DNA from: CAISCU01 sp051861545
Lineage (GTDB): Bacteria > Bacteroidota > Bacteroidia > UKL13-3
Length of the DNA: 64,000 bases
Direction: 5' to 3'
NCBI GenBank assembly: GCA_051861545.1
Contig: JBIMKP010000022.1
Location: 1 to 64,000, forward strand
This document shows positions 35,913 to 45,525 of the stretch, one piece after another (position 1 is the stretch's first letter; every line of letters begins with the position of its first letter). The translations under genes were made by a program, and so were the position numbers. The notes under the pieces were generated by a model that saw only the letters and a list, made by a program, of their open reading frames with translations, made no database searches and was not told the origin of the DNA.

Positions 35913-36680
35913 ATGAAAAACAACAACACAAACAAATTATTATTAGTGGTTCTAATGGTAATTGGATTCGCATTTGTATCTCAAGCCCAACAAAAAACTT
36001 GGTCGGGAAATCAAACACGTTACCGTATCGACTCAACCACAAATGCTACATCTGTAATTAACTGGTCAATTAAAGCCGGTGGTGCTAATGGAGCAGGAGC
36101 AGTTGGCGGTGGTAGAGGAGCAAATTATGCTGTAAATTGGACTTATTCTGGTACTACAAAACTAACAGATTCAGTTTTAGTAAGTGAAACAGTGAGTTCA
36201 TGTATTGGAGAAAATCAGGCTTATGGAATTACTATTTATCCAAATCCAACTCCTATTTACAAAAATCCTTCAAATACCACTGTTACAAGTGTTACTGCTA
36301 GTTGTCCTTTATCTAGTCCTGGTGATATTACTATTGAAATGAGCAATTTTGTAACAGCTAGTTTAGGCGATTTAGGCACTTATACAATTACTTATGAAAT
36401 TAAAGATGGTGGTACAACTGTGAGTGGAAGTTTAGGTTCTGTAAATACAACTACTGCAACAGCTACCATTACTGGAACTACTTTATCAGGATTTTTAGCT
36501 AATACTGGCGCTACTCCTAAAAACTACACTTTAGTTATTACAGGAATATCAGCTACAAATCCATTAACTCCAGGAGCATTAAATGCAGGTGCGGTTGGAA
36601 CAACAGCTATTAATGCAATATTGCCTTTAACAATTGTTGTTTCTGCTAAACCAAGCACTTCAGCAATTACACCTTACTAG
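35913..36680 (+). CDS. Secreted beta-rich protein of unknown function
   Basis: 255 residues with signal peptide (LLLVVLMVIGFAFVSQAQ). Low-complexity, Gly/Ala/Thr-rich: KAGGANGAGAVGGGRGANYA, then repeated TTATATITGTT-type strands. There is no cysteine-rich or catalytic signature. The end AKPSTSAITPY resembles the end of the upstream PKD protein. Middle gene of the three-gene surface operon; possibly a filament or matrix component, by composition only. Confidence 0.7.
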   Translation: MKNNNTNKLLLVVLMVIGFAFVSQAQQKTWSGNQTRYRIDSTTNATSVINWSIKAGGANGAGAVGGGRGANYAVNWTYSGTTKLTDSVLVSETVSSCIGENQAYGITIYPNPTPIYKNPSNTTVTSVTASCPLSSPGDITIEMSNFVTASLGDLGTYTITYEIKDGGTTVSGSLGSVNTTTATATITGTTLSGFLANTGATPKNYTLVITGISATNPLTPGALNAGAVGTTAINAILPLTIVVSAKPSTSAITPY

Positions 36681-36691
36681 AATTTATTCTA

Positions 36692-37735
36692 TTGTTTTTT
36701 AAGCTCATCAGATATTATATCTGTTTGGGTTGTTTGTTATTGTATGCTCCTGAAGCTTTTTCTCAATATGCTGATACAGCATGTGTTGGAGAAATTGCTT
36801 CAGGTTATAGAGTAATACCAACCCCTGGATCAAACTATCAATGGTTTGTGAAAGGAGGAAGTATTGTGTCTGGACAAGGAACAAATGATATCAAAATAAA
36901 CTGGGGAATAATACCTGGTGTATATGATTTACAAGTAGTAGAAACAACATCTGGAACTTGCATAGGAGATACCGTTTCAGCCCAAATTCTTTTGATTCAA
37001 AATCCTGTAGTTACAGTGGTATCTGATGATTCTGTTTGTGTTGGTGACCCTGTAATTTTAAATGCAGCGGGTGCTAGTAAGTATTTTTGGAATGAAATTG
37101 AAGGACCACAAACCTTGATAATTTTTCCTCAACAAGATACTGTTATAAGTTTAAGGGGAATGACTGCATCTTGCAATAGCACTACAATTAGTAAAAAGAT
37201 TATAGCAGTTCCTAAGCCAGTTGCTAGTTTTGTGTTTAATCCTACAGAATGGATTATTAGTGATGTAATTAATTTTGCATTTAATGGAAGTAATGCAACC
37301 AAATTAATTTGGTATTTTGATAATGATTTGGTAGATGATGGTTATAAAACCAGTTTGAGCAAAACACTTAAAGATTCAGGTGAATTAACAGTAACATTAT
37401 GGGCAGTTGGCGCATTTGGTTGTGCTGATTCAATGCAATATACTGGTAGGATTTATTCGGGTTGGACTGTTTTTGCACCCACAGCTTTTACCCCAAATAG
37501 TGATGGTATTAATGATGTATTTGGGCTTGAATATTTTGGCTATAAAAAGGGAGAAGTTACTATTTTTAATAGGTATGGAATGCCAATTTTTAAATCAAAT
37601 GACCTGAATTTTGGATGGGATGGGTATTTTGAAGGTAATGCCCAACCTAGTGATATTTATACATTTGAATTGATAGTTTATGATAGATTAGATAGGCCGC
37701 GATTAATTAGTGGTAAGTTTAATTTAATTCGATAA
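36692..37735 (+). CDS. Secreted Ig-like protein with gliding-motility type B (T9SS) C-terminal domain
   Basis: 347 residues. The only usable start is TTG 36692 (encoding MFFKLIRYYICLGCLLLY, a signal peptide); there is no ATG. Ig-like/PKD-type repeats occupy the middle (VCVGDPVILNAAGASKYFWNE and SFVFNPTEWIISD...DLVDDG). The C-terminus is the type B sorting domain: APTAFTPNSDGINDVFGL, VTIFNRYGMPIFKSND, GWDGYFEG and SDIYTFELIVYD, which directs export by the type IX system. It lies 11 nt after the preceding gene. Confidence 0.85.
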   Translation: MFFKLIRYYICLGCLLLYAPEAFSQYADTACVGEIASGYRVIPTPGSNYQWFVKGGSIVSGQGTNDIKINWGIIPGVYDLQVVETTSGTCIGDTVSAQILLIQNPVVTVVSDDSVCVGDPVILNAAGASKYFWNEIEGPQTLIIFPQQDTVISLRGMTASCNSTTISKKIIAVPKPVASFVFNPTEWIISDVINFAFNGSNATKLIWYFDNDLVDDGYKTSLSKTLKDSGELTVTLWAVGAFGCADSMQYTGRIYSGWTVFAPTAFTPNSDGINDVFGLEYFGYKKGEVTIFNRYGMPIFKSNDLNFGWDGYFEGNAQPSDIYTFELIVYDRLDRPRLISGKFNLIR

Positions 37736-37867
37736 GTTTTTAATATTCTGTTTGTCAGTATTTAAGTAATAAATCAATACGATTAATTTAATATATTAGA
37801 ATTTAATTGAAATGCTTTTTTGAGACCTTGGTTTTTTTTCCCAAATTCGCATTCGAACAAAAATGAT

Positions 37868-38476
37868 ATGGCTGTATATAAGTTTAAAGTTTATTTCGAA
37901 GAATTCGAAGATATTTATAGGGTTATTGAAATAAAATCAACCCAAACTTTTCTAGATTTTCATCATGCAATATTAGAATCCTTAAAATTCGATTCTAAAC
38001 ACATGGCTTCATTTTATATGAGTAATGATGCTTGGAAAAAGGGCCAAGAAATTACATTGGAAGATATGTCAGAAAATTCTGATAATCCAATTCCAATTAT
38101 GGCCAAATCTAAATTGAATCAATTTGTGAACGACCCACATCAAAAAATCATGTATGTATATGATTTTATTGAATGTTGGGCATTTATGATTGAATTAGTT
38201 AATATTTCAACTACGGAAAATCCTAAAATTACATATCCAACTTGCAGTAAATCTGTTGGTTTAGCTCCTAAACAATACGATAAAGTGCAAAGATTTGGGG
38301 TTGTTGATGACAATGAATTTGATGAAATAACTAAAAATTATTTGAACCGTTCAGAAGAAATCCCTGGTGAAATTTCTGATGATGAAGCAGATGAATTTGG
38401 CTTGTTCGATAATGGTGAAGGTGGTGAAGAGGGAGAAGCAGAAGAATCAACTGGATTTGTTGAAGAATTAGAATAA
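37868..38476 (+). CDS. pRiA4b ORF-3-like protein
   Basis: 202 residues from MAVYKFKVYFEEFEDIYR; the 16 residues upstream in frame look untranslated. It matches the PRiA4_ORF3 family: an N-terminal VIEIKSTQTFLDFHHAIL and FYMSNDAWKKGQEITLED, FVNDPHQKIMYVYDF and the acidic tail with EEGEAEESTGFVEELE. In databases this family is described both as the plasmid pRiA4b ORF-3 and as an IS1096 passenger; function unknown. A terminator follows at 38498-38529. Confidence 0.8.
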   Translation: MAVYKFKVYFEEFEDIYRVIEIKSTQTFLDFHHAILESLKFDSKHMASFYMSNDAWKKGQEITLEDMSENSDNPIPIMAKSKLNQFVNDPHQKIMYVYDFIECWAFMIELVNISTTENPKITYPTCSKSVGLAPKQYDKVQRFGVVDDNEFDEITKNYLNRSEEIPGEISDDEADEFGLFDNGEGGEEGEAEESTGFVEELE

Positions 38477-38497
38477 ACACATTCAAAATTTATTATA

Positions 38498-38529
38498 AAC
38501 CGAGTGTAAATTGCTCGGTTTTCTTTTTT
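38498..38529 (+). terminator. Rho-independent terminator
   Basis: AACCGAG (38498-38504) pairs with CTCGGTT (38514-38520), then a T-rich tract to 38529. It lies 20 nt after the pRiA4b-like gene stop and 10 nt before the next gene. Confidence 0.85.
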
Positions 38530-38537
38530 ATATAACT

Positions 38538-39305
38538 ATGCAATTAAACTTAAAAAGACCTCTTGTTGTTTTCGATTTAGAAACAACTGGTATTAGTATA
38601 TCAAATGACAGAATTGTAGAAATAGCATGCATAAAAGTTCATATTGATGGAACTGAAGAAACTAAATTACTAAAAATCAATCCTGGAATGCCAATTCCAC
38701 CTGAATCAACTGCTATTCATGGTATTAGTGATGCAGATGTAGCAAATGCTCCAAAGTTTAATGAGGTTGCTAAAGAATTGGCAGATTTTATGAAAGGATG
38801 CGATTTTGCTGGTTTTAATTCAAATAAATTTGATTTTCCTTTACTAGTAGAGGAGTTCTTAAGAGCTGGAGTTGATTTTGATGTTGAAAATAGAAAGTTT
38901 ATTGATGCACAAAGAATTTATCATACAATGGAACCAAGGAACCTTGGTGCTGCATATAAATTCTATTGTAATAAAACAATCGAAAATGCTCATCATGCAA
39001 TGGATGATACTCGTGCAACTTTGGAAGTTTTAAAAGCACAAATCGAACATTATGAAAACCTAAAAAATGATATCGACCATTTACATGTCATGTCGGGTCA
39101 AACTAGAAATGTTGATTTGTCTGGCAGGATGCAATACAATGAAGAGGGTAAAGAGGTGTTTAATTTTGGCAAGCACAAAGGCAAATTGGTTGAACAGGTA
39201 TTAAAAAACGACCATGGATATTACCAATGGATGATGGATGGGGATTTTTCTTTAGATACCAAAAGAAGATTAACTCAAATTAAACTAAGAGCTAAATTTA
39301 ATTAA
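38538..39305 (+). CDS. 3'-5' exonuclease (DEDDh, DNA polymerase III epsilon-like)
   Basis: 255 residues from MQLNLKRPLVVFDLETTG. DEDDh active site: D and E in VVFDLETTGIS, D in GFNSNKFDFPLL, H-x4-D in HHAMDDTRATLEVL. The HGI motif (STAIHGISDADV) is also present. The C-terminal 60 residues form a YQWMMDGDFSLDTKR unit that is common in the Bacteroidota version. The intrinsic domain is a proofreading-type exonuclease; whether it is dnaQ itself is not certain. A terminator follows. Confidence 0.85.
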   Translation: MQLNLKRPLVVFDLETTGISISNDRIVEIACIKVHIDGTEETKLLKINPGMPIPPESTAIHGISDADVANAPKFNEVAKELADFMKGCDFAGFNSNKFDFPLLVEEFLRAGVDFDVENRKFIDAQRIYHTMEPRNLGAAYKFYCNKTIENAHHAMDDTRATLEVLKAQIEHYENLKNDIDHLHVMSGQTRNVDLSGRMQYNEEGKEVFNFGKHKGKLVEQVLKNDHGYYQWMMDGDFSLDTKRRLTQIKLRAKFN

Positions 39306-39310
39306 TATTT

Positions 39311-39337
39311 TGACCCGATTTATCGGGTCATTTTTTT
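39311..39337. terminator. Terminator between convergent genes
   Basis: TGACCCGAT (39311-39319) pairs with ATCGGGTCA (39322-39330), followed by T7. It serves the plus-strand exonuclease gene; the stop of the convergent giant gene is just inside. Confidence 0.85.
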
Positions 39338-42300
39338 ATCTCAAAATAGTAACATTACCCTTTTTGCTATGCGATGAACCATCCCAGCCAGAATAATCTA
39401 CAATATAAAAGTAAACATCATTAGCTAATTCTTTTGATTTATTATCGCCGGTGAAACCCTCTTTTTTATTCTTACTTTCCCAAATTAATTCACCCCATCT
39501 ATTGAAAATTCTTAAATGATAATCTTTCACAAAAATGTGCACTGTTTTTAATTCATCGTTTAATAAATCACCATTTGGAGTAAATGCATTTGGAACATTT
39601 AACACAGGTGGTTCAACTAAATCAATTGTATTAGAAACACTAGAATAAGGTGGGCTTGATTGATTATCGTACGCAATAACTTTATATTGGTACAAACCAT
39701 TATCTGGATTGAGATTTTTATCTGTTGATTCTACAGTTTTATCAAAAGTAGTTTCATGTAATTTTTCATTATAAATACCAGGTTCGGTTTTTAATAATTC
39801 ATATCTATTTAAGCCTACTTTAAAATAGGTATAAGGTAACCAATACAACTGATGATATTCAAATGGATAAACCGTTCCTTGAAGAACAATTGAACAAGCA
39901 TCTTTTCCAGGGAAACTTAGCGTTCCACAATCATTGGTATTAAATATTTTATAACAATATGATAAGTCATCAACCGATACTTCTGAATCTGTAAAAATGG
40001 TATCATTTGATTTAGTTGATAAATGGATTAACTTATAATCATTTCCAATTCTACCAGTTTTTTTATAAAGTTCATACCTCCAAAAACTATCTTGGTTTAC
40101 AGATTGCCACTTAATTTCAATTGATTTGTCGTTTACAACACTAACAGTATGAATACCTATTGCTGGTGGGGTTTTATTGGCATCTTTTGTGCAAACAGCA
40201 ATTGAAGTATCACTAACAATATTACAAATATCTGTGCTAATTATTTTATAACAATAATTAGAATTGAAATCGAAGTTTTTTGTGTAAACGTAGCTGGTTG
40301 AGTTTAAATTAGGTGTTTCAAAAATTGGATTAAATATAGAGCCATCAATACTTTCTAAAACAGATAGAGTTCGGGTGTAAATATTTGTTTGAAGCGCTTT
40401 CCATCTAATTTCTATTGTATCATTATTATATCTTCTTGGGCAACCCAAACTTGTTGGTGGTGCAGGTGGAAATGGTGCAATATAAATTCTTATTTTTTTA
40501 GTTTTTCTTCTAGGAGCTGGACACTGGTTATCGAACAAAACAATTTCAATTTCTATCGTATCACCTACATCAGAACAATCACTAATATATCTAGTCCAAA
40601 ATAGTCCAAAGCTTGAATTGTTTTCAGCACGATACATAAATTTTGGTCCTTGGTTAATACTTGTTTGAACTTGCAGGAATACCGAATCTTTAGGGTCGGT
40701 ATCATAAAATACCCTCGAAATATTTAATGTGTCAAATGCTTCAATTGTAAAAAATTCATCTTCAATATTTGAGAATCCTAGGTCTGTTAGTGTATCATCT
40801 TTAATTATTGAGCATATTGTTCTCGAAGTATCTCCAGGAATAAAACAATTATTTACACTAATTAATTGGTAACAATAGTTTGTATTTAAATGATTGATAG
40901 CAAATAAATCTTTATACAAATATGGTGGTCCAGAAAGTATTGAATCATATAAAATAGTAGGGTTATCGATACCTGTTTTTCGTAAAATACGGTACTTGTT
41001 CAAATAGATATTTGTAGAGGGTTCAGTCCAATTTAACTCTACACTATTATCTGATAAGGCTCTTAAACATGATGGAAATGGAGCTAATATTGGAAATGAT
41101 TGTACTACGATTTTAATTTTACCAGTTGTAATATTAGGTGTTGGACAAGCATTATCATTGAATTCAACATCAATTACAATCGTATCTTTATTTGCATAGG
41201 CACAATCAGATTTCCAATTTAGGTTTACTTCAAATCTACCAGGATTATCAATTGTATCACTTAGTTTTGCTGGGTTATTAGGATTTGCAAAAATAGGTGA
41301 GGATGCGAAAAATGTCATTCTATCACCATTAGAATCTGTCGCAATAATTTTGAAGTTTAATTCATCTCCGGCTTCAATATTTATTATTGTATCTTTAAAA
41401 TTTGGCGGAGATAAATAGGTTCTTAAATCAAATTTAAACATCCCCAAATTACATCCACCAACATTGGGATTTCCTGGTCTTTTGCCTGGATTAGTTCTAG
41501 AATGAGCAGTAACAGTTGTTGGGAAATCAGAAAATCCACCACAACCAGCGCATACACTTTGATAGATTATACCTGATTTGTCGAAATGGGAAGTTCCTCC
41601 GTCAACATGCTCTGCGCTAGTTGCTCCTCCAAAATAAGTTCCATATAATAATGAACCCATGTTTACTGAAAATACTCCTAAGTAAAAATCAGAACCATCA
41701 GTTGATTTTTGAAATGCATTTGGGGAAACGGGTAAATTGTATACATCATTTAAGCCAACATGATAATTATAATTTGTTTGTCCTCCCCAACCTGAAACAT
41801 AAATTCTGCCGCAATTATCAACCATAAATGCCGATGGAGATAAACCTGGCTCTGTCATTGATGGGCCAAAAATCCCAGTTAATAAAATACTACTTAAATC
41901 TTTACTTAATTTACTTACATAGTGTTTGCCATTAACTTGAGCAAATGCTCCTGAGCTTGGTGTAATAGTGCCATTTGTTTGACCCATTATAAATGGAAAA
42001 TTCTGCGGATCAACTTGCACAAATTGGCATTGGTCGTTACCTGTAGTGCCATAATAAACCAAATTTAATCTGCTTAAATTACTCGAACTAAACTTGGCAA
42101 CAAAACCATCAATTGCTCCTTTAGGTGAATTTTGTAATCCTGGAATATCATTACTTGTTGTTCCACCAGAAACATACAAATTATTTAAATTATCAAGACA
42201 AAGAGAATAAGCTGCATCATCGCCACTACCGCCAATATAGGTTGAGCTTAACATGGTACTTAAGCTAGCATTCATTTTAAACAGAAAACCATCTTGCCAT

Positions 42301-43673
42301 CCACCACCATATAAAGCTTGGGCAGGATTTATAATTGGAAGATTATCGGTATTTTTTGATTTTGTTGAAGTAGCAACATAAATATTCCCACTAGCATCAC
42401 AAATTACTTCACCTCTATAATTATCGGCATAGTTATAAGGAAGTAATATAGTTTGATTTGAATATGGATATGTAATACTTCCATTGATTCCATCATCAAA
42501 AACACCTCCAACAAAAGTAGATGCAATTAATGTACTTCCATTATTACTGAGTTTACAAATAAAAATATCATGGTTTCCATTCTCACTTGTATCAAAAGCA
42601 TTTGAAGTTGTTGGAAAAGTGCGTGAAGTAGTTGTTCCAAAAATAACAAGCTCATCTAAATTATTAACTGTCATGCTATGAGGTTGTTCATTTGAAGCAC
42701 CACCTAAAAATGTTGCATAAATTAAACTACTTCCATCAGGAGAAAATTTAGAAACAAAAGCATCTCTTGCTGTTTCAGTTCCACCAGATTGCCCTCCTGC
42801 ATAAGTTAAATCATAAGCACCAGCACTTACTGGGAAATCTGAGGCATAAACAGTACCAGCGCCATAAGCATTTCCATTGTTATCAAAAGTTGCTGAAAAT
42901 CCAAAATTATCGGCGGTACTTCCAATATAGGTTCCAAATACTATATTAGGGTCGATGGTTAAATCTTGATTTTTAGAATAATTAGCTAAATTATAACTTA
43001 GAACTTTATTGTTTAACTGGTAGGAGCTATTAACAATATTAGACTCAATACCTTGGAAACTAAATGGAGCATCTTCTTTAATTTCACCCAAATCAGTTTT
43101 AGTTATTAATTCACCGTTTTTAATCTGAACATCATTAGCACCATCATATTGGATTTTTATGTTATTTGGATTTGAACCTGGGTGACATTGGAAATTTATT
43201 TTAATTGATTCACCTTGAGAAATAAGCTCTAAATCGATTTTTGGATATAGATTTTTTAAGGTGATTTTTTTATAAGCATGAACCTGTGAGGCCCAATTAG
43301 ATTTGGGTCCTACAAAGTAATTATAATAGGTTGAAAATTGTTCTTCTTTTACAATATTTGGTTTGGAAGATGCATTTAAAAATCGTAATTTAACAGCATG
43401 ATAATGGATTTTTGATTTGCTGTTTTTATGCTGTGCTTCATGGATTGCTTCTTTATCTACAAACAAATAAGTAAGCGTATTTTTTTCGATAAATAAGTCG
43501 CCAATAGGAATATCAGCTCTAAACAAAACTTCACTTGGCCATTGACCTTTATTTTCAATAAAGTGTATCCCAAGTTTTGGTTGTTTGATAATTGCAAATG
43601 CATGTTTCTGTGCCGAAATTATCAGCATCAAAAACAAAATTGCGCTTAATTGATATTTGTATAGATTTTTCAA
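39336..43673 (-). CDS. Giant secreted SBBP repeat protein with T9SS type B sorting domain
   Basis: 1445 residues with signal peptide (YQLSAILFLMLIISAQKHAFA). The N-terminal 230 residues are a DUF7948-like module (HFIENKGQWPSEVLF...ITLKNLYPKIDLEL). SBBP/beta-propeller repeats follow (VFGTYIGSTADNFGF, ATFLGGASNEQPHSM, STYIGGSGDDAAYSL and similar), then several fibronectin-like repeats (ELNWTEPSTNIYLNKYRIL, DTIEIRWKALQTNIY, IEIKWQSVNQDSF), and finally NVPNAFTPNGDLLNDEL with the gliding C-terminal domain. Probably a surface-exposed protein exported by the type IX system. Divergent from sir2 by only 20 bp. Confidence 0.88.
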   Translation of the reverse strand: MKNLYKYQLSAILFLMLIISAQKHAFAIIKQPKLGIHFIENKGQWPSEVLFRADIPIGDLFIEKNTLTYLFVDKEAIHEAQHKNSKSKIHYHAVKLRFLNASSKPNIVKEEQFSTYYNYFVGPKSNWASQVHAYKKITLKNLYPKIDLELISQGESIKINFQCHPGSNPNNIKIQYDGANDVQIKNGELITKTDLGEIKEDAPFSFQGIESNIVNSSYQLNNKVLSYNLANYSKNQDLTIDPNIVFGTYIGSTADNFGFSATFDNNGNAYGAGTVYASDFPVSAGAYDLTYAGGQSGGTETARDAFVSKFSPDGSSLIYATFLGGASNEQPHSMTVNNLDELVIFGTTTSRTFPTTSNAFDTSENGNHDIFICKLSNNGSTLIASTFVGGVFDDGINGSITYPYSNQTILLPYNYADNYRGEVICDASGNIYVATSTKSKNTDNLPIINPAQALYGGGWQDGFLFKMNASLSTMLSSTYIGGSGDDAAYSLCLDNLNNLYVSGGTTSNDIPGLQNSPKGAIDGFVAKFSSSNLSRLNLVYYGTTGNDQCQFVQVDPQNFPFIMGQTNGTITPSSGAFAQVNGKHYVSKLSKDLSSILLTGIFGPSMTEPGLSPSAFMVDNCGRIYVSGWGGQTNYNYHVGLNDVYNLPVSPNAFQKSTDGSDFYLGVFSVNMGSLLYGTYFGGATSAEHVDGGTSHFDKSGIIYQSVCAGCGGFSDFPTTVTAHSRTNPGKRPGNPNVGGCNLGMFKFDLRTYLSPPNFKDTIINIEAGDELNFKIIATDSNGDRMTFFASSPIFANPNNPAKLSDTIDNPGRFEVNLNWKSDCAYANKDTIVIDVEFNDNACPTPNITTGKIKIVVQSFPILAPFPSCLRALSDNSVELNWTEPSTNIYLNKYRILRKTGIDNPTILYDSILSGPPYLYKDLFAINHLNTNYCYQLISVNNCFIPGDTSRTICSIIKDDTLTDLGFSNIEDEFFTIEAFDTLNISRVFYDTDPKDSVFLQVQTSINQGPKFMYRAENNSSFGLFWTRYISDCSDVGDTIEIEIVLFDNQCPAPRRKTKKIRIYIAPFPPAPPTSLGCPRRYNNDTIEIRWKALQTNIYTRTLSVLESIDGSIFNPIFETPNLNSTSYVYTKNFDFNSNYCYKIISTDICNIVSDTSIAVCTKDANKTPPAIGIHTVSVVNDKSIEIKWQSVNQDSFWRYELYKKTGRIGNDYKLIHLSTKSNDTIFTDSEVSVDDLSYCYKIFNTNDCGTLSFPGKDACSIVLQGTVYPFEYHQLYWLPYTYFKVGLNRYELLKTEPGIYNEKLHETTFDKTVESTDKNLNPDNGLYQYKVIAYDNQSSPPYSSVSNTIDLVEPPVLNVPNAFTPNGDLLNDELKTVHIFVKDYHLRIFNRWGELIWESKNKKEGFTGDNKSKELANDVYFYIVDYSGWDGSSHSKKGNVTILR

Positions 43674-43693
43674 TAAAAAGTAAAGATAACAAT

Positions 43694-44389
43694 ATGTTAG
43701 ACAAAAGTAAACCCCTTTTAGTTGCCTTAACAGGTGCCGGAGTTAGTGCAGAAAGTGGATTAAAGACATTTAGAGACAGCGATGGTCTTTGGGAAGGCTA
43801 TAATGTTTACGATGTTGCCACACCTGAGGCATGGAAAAAAAATCCAGAAATGGTACAAGATTTTTACAATATGAGACGAAAATCTGTCCTAGAGACCCAA
43901 CCAAATGCGGCTCATCAAATTTTAGCGAATCTTGAAAAAGACTTTAATGTTACCATAATTACTCAAAATGTAGATGATTTGCATGAAAGAGCTGGTTCTA
44001 AAAATGTCATGCATTTACATGGTGAAATTTTATTTTCAAGGAGTTCTGTTAACAGAAATTTAATTTATCCAATTAATGGATGGGAGATTAAAATGGGTGA
44101 ATTATGTGAATTGGGTTCACAATTACGTCCACATATTGTATGGTTTGGAGAAGATGTTCCTATGATTGAAAAAGCAGCATCTTTGGTTCCTCAGGCTGAT
44201 ATCTTTTTGATTGTTGGAACAAGCTTGCAAGTTTATCCTGCAGCAGGTTTAACCAGGTTTGTTAGACCTGATGTGCCCGTTTATTTAATAGATCCTAAAC
44301 CAATTGATGTTTATAACCCCAATTTAATTTCAATTAAAAAAGTAGCAAGTGAAGGAATGCTTGAATTTGAAAAGTTAGTAAAAGCCTAG
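43694..44389 (+). CDS. Sir2 family NAD-dependent deacylase (class III, zinc-less)
   Basis: 231 residues from MLDKSKPLLVALTGAGVSAE. NAD-binding GAGVSAESGLKTFRDSDGLW, QNVDDLHERAG, catalytic H109 (MHLHGEIL). Y58-x-x-R61 (FYNMRR) is the pair that favours succinyl/malonyl-lysine over acetyl. The zinc cysteines are absent from the position after the HGE loop: it reads HGEILFSRSSVNRN with no Cys pair. This form occurs in Bacteroidota. Located convergent with the ACMSD gene, overlapping by 4 nt. Confidence 0.9.
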   Translation: MLDKSKPLLVALTGAGVSAESGLKTFRDSDGLWEGYNVYDVATPEAWKKNPEMVQDFYNMRRKSVLETQPNAAHQILANLEKDFNVTIITQNVDDLHERAGSKNVMHLHGEILFSRSSVNRNLIYPINGWEIKMGELCELGSQLRPHIVWFGEDVPMIEKAASLVPQADIFLIVGTSLQVYPAAGLTRFVRPDVPVYLIDPKPIDVYNPNLISIKKVASEGMLEFEKLVKA

Positions 44390-45396
44390 ATTCCAAGCCA
44401 TTCTTTAGCTGTTTTAAATAACAACTTTTCTTTGTCTTCTTGTGAGATTTCTTTCATTAATTCAATAAATCGTCCATGTTCTAAATCGCCTAATGGGAAG
44501 GGGAAATCACTTCCCATTGCTATTTTATCAGCACCGAATTGATTGAATAAAAACCTGAAAGTATCATCATCATGAACCAATGAATCGACATAAAATTTTC
44601 CTATATAATCTTTAGGGTCAGCAATTTTGTGTACATTACATAAATCAGGACGTGCATGAAAAGCGTGCGAGATTCTTCCTAAAGTTTGCGGAAAACAACC
44701 TCCTCCATGAGCAAATAAGATTCTGAGTTTTGGGAATTTATCAAAAATTCCTCCAAAAATCATACTGCAAATTGCCAATGATGTTTCTGCTGGCATACCA
44801 ATTAACCAAGGTAGAAAATACTTAGGCATTCTTTCTTGACCCATCATATCCCAAGGGTGAACAAAGATACACATGCCTAATTTTTCAGCTGTTTCATAAA
44901 ATGGATAATAGTATTCATCATCCAAGTTTCTATGTTCAATATGAGTTCCAATTTCAACTCCAGGAAGGTTTAATTCGTGTTTGCAACGTGAAAGTTCTTG
45001 ACAAGCTAAATCAATATCTTGCATAGGTAAAGTTCCTAAACCAACAAATCTAGTAGGGTAGGTCTCTTGAATTTTTGCTACATGGTCGTTATAATATTTT
45101 GCCCATTCAAGTGTATGTTCTGGTTTAGCCCAATAGTAGAAAAGAACGGGTACAATTGATAATGCCATCATTTGAACTTGGTGCTTGTCCATGTGTTCTA
45201 TGATAGATTCTGGATTCCAACACAACTCATCAATGGCTCTAAAAAAAGTGCCATCAGCTTTCATCATATTTGCACGTCCCGGCTGGAAATGATCTAAGTA
45301 AATGAATTCATCGCCATAACCATATTTATCTTTAAGGTTTGGCATAAACTGGGGTAGTATATGGGCGTGAACATCTATTTTACTAAAAGAATTCAT
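44386..45396 (-). CDS. 2-Amino-3-carboxymuconate-6-semialdehyde decarboxylase (ACMSD-like amidohydrolase)
   Basis: 336 residues of the amidohydrolase superfamily. Metal ligands are visible: H-x-H in IDVHAHILPQ, H in IFVHPWDMMG, and the Asp in MGSDFPFPLG. Stretches such as VPVLFYYWAKPEHTLEWAKY, RFVGLGTLPMQDIDLACQEL and GRISHAFHARPDLCNVHKI match animal ACMSD closely. The enzyme drains an intermediate of tryptophan breakdown (kynurenine route) away from NAD synthesis to aminomuconate. No other gene of that pathway is in the window. Confidence 0.9.
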   Translation of the reverse strand: MNSFSKIDVHAHILPQFMPNLKDKYGYGDEFIYLDHFQPGRANMMKADGTFFRAIDELCWNPESIIEHMDKHQVQMMALSIVPVLFYYWAKPEHTLEWAKYYNDHVAKIQETYPTRFVGLGTLPMQDIDLACQELSRCKHELNLPGVEIGTHIEHRNLDDEYYYPFYETAEKLGMCIFVHPWDMMGQERMPKYFLPWLIGMPAETSLAICSMIFGGIFDKFPKLRILFAHGGGCFPQTLGRISHAFHARPDLCNVHKIADPKDYIGKFYVDSLVHDDDTFRFLFNQFGADKIAMGSDFPFPLGDLEHGRFIELMKEISQEDKEKLLFKTAKEWLGI

Positions 45397-45471
45397 TTTG
45401 GTTTTGGTTTACTCGGTGGCAAATTAAGAAAAACAGATGAAACCACTTGAATATGAATGAAGCTTAAAAAA

Positions 45472-45506
45472 AAAGTCCATTAAGAAGCTGATTCTTAATG
45501 GACTTT
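45472..45506 (-). terminator. Long perfect terminator hairpin after the AIM24-family gene
   Basis: AAAGTCCATTAAGAA (45472-45486) pairs with TTCTTAATGGACTTT (45492-45506) over a 5-nt loop, followed on the minus strand by a T-run. A 15-bp perfect stem is unusually long. It ends transcription of the AIM24-like gene before the ACMSD start. Confidence 0.85.
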
Positions 45507-45525
45507 ATACTATTAATGATGAAAA

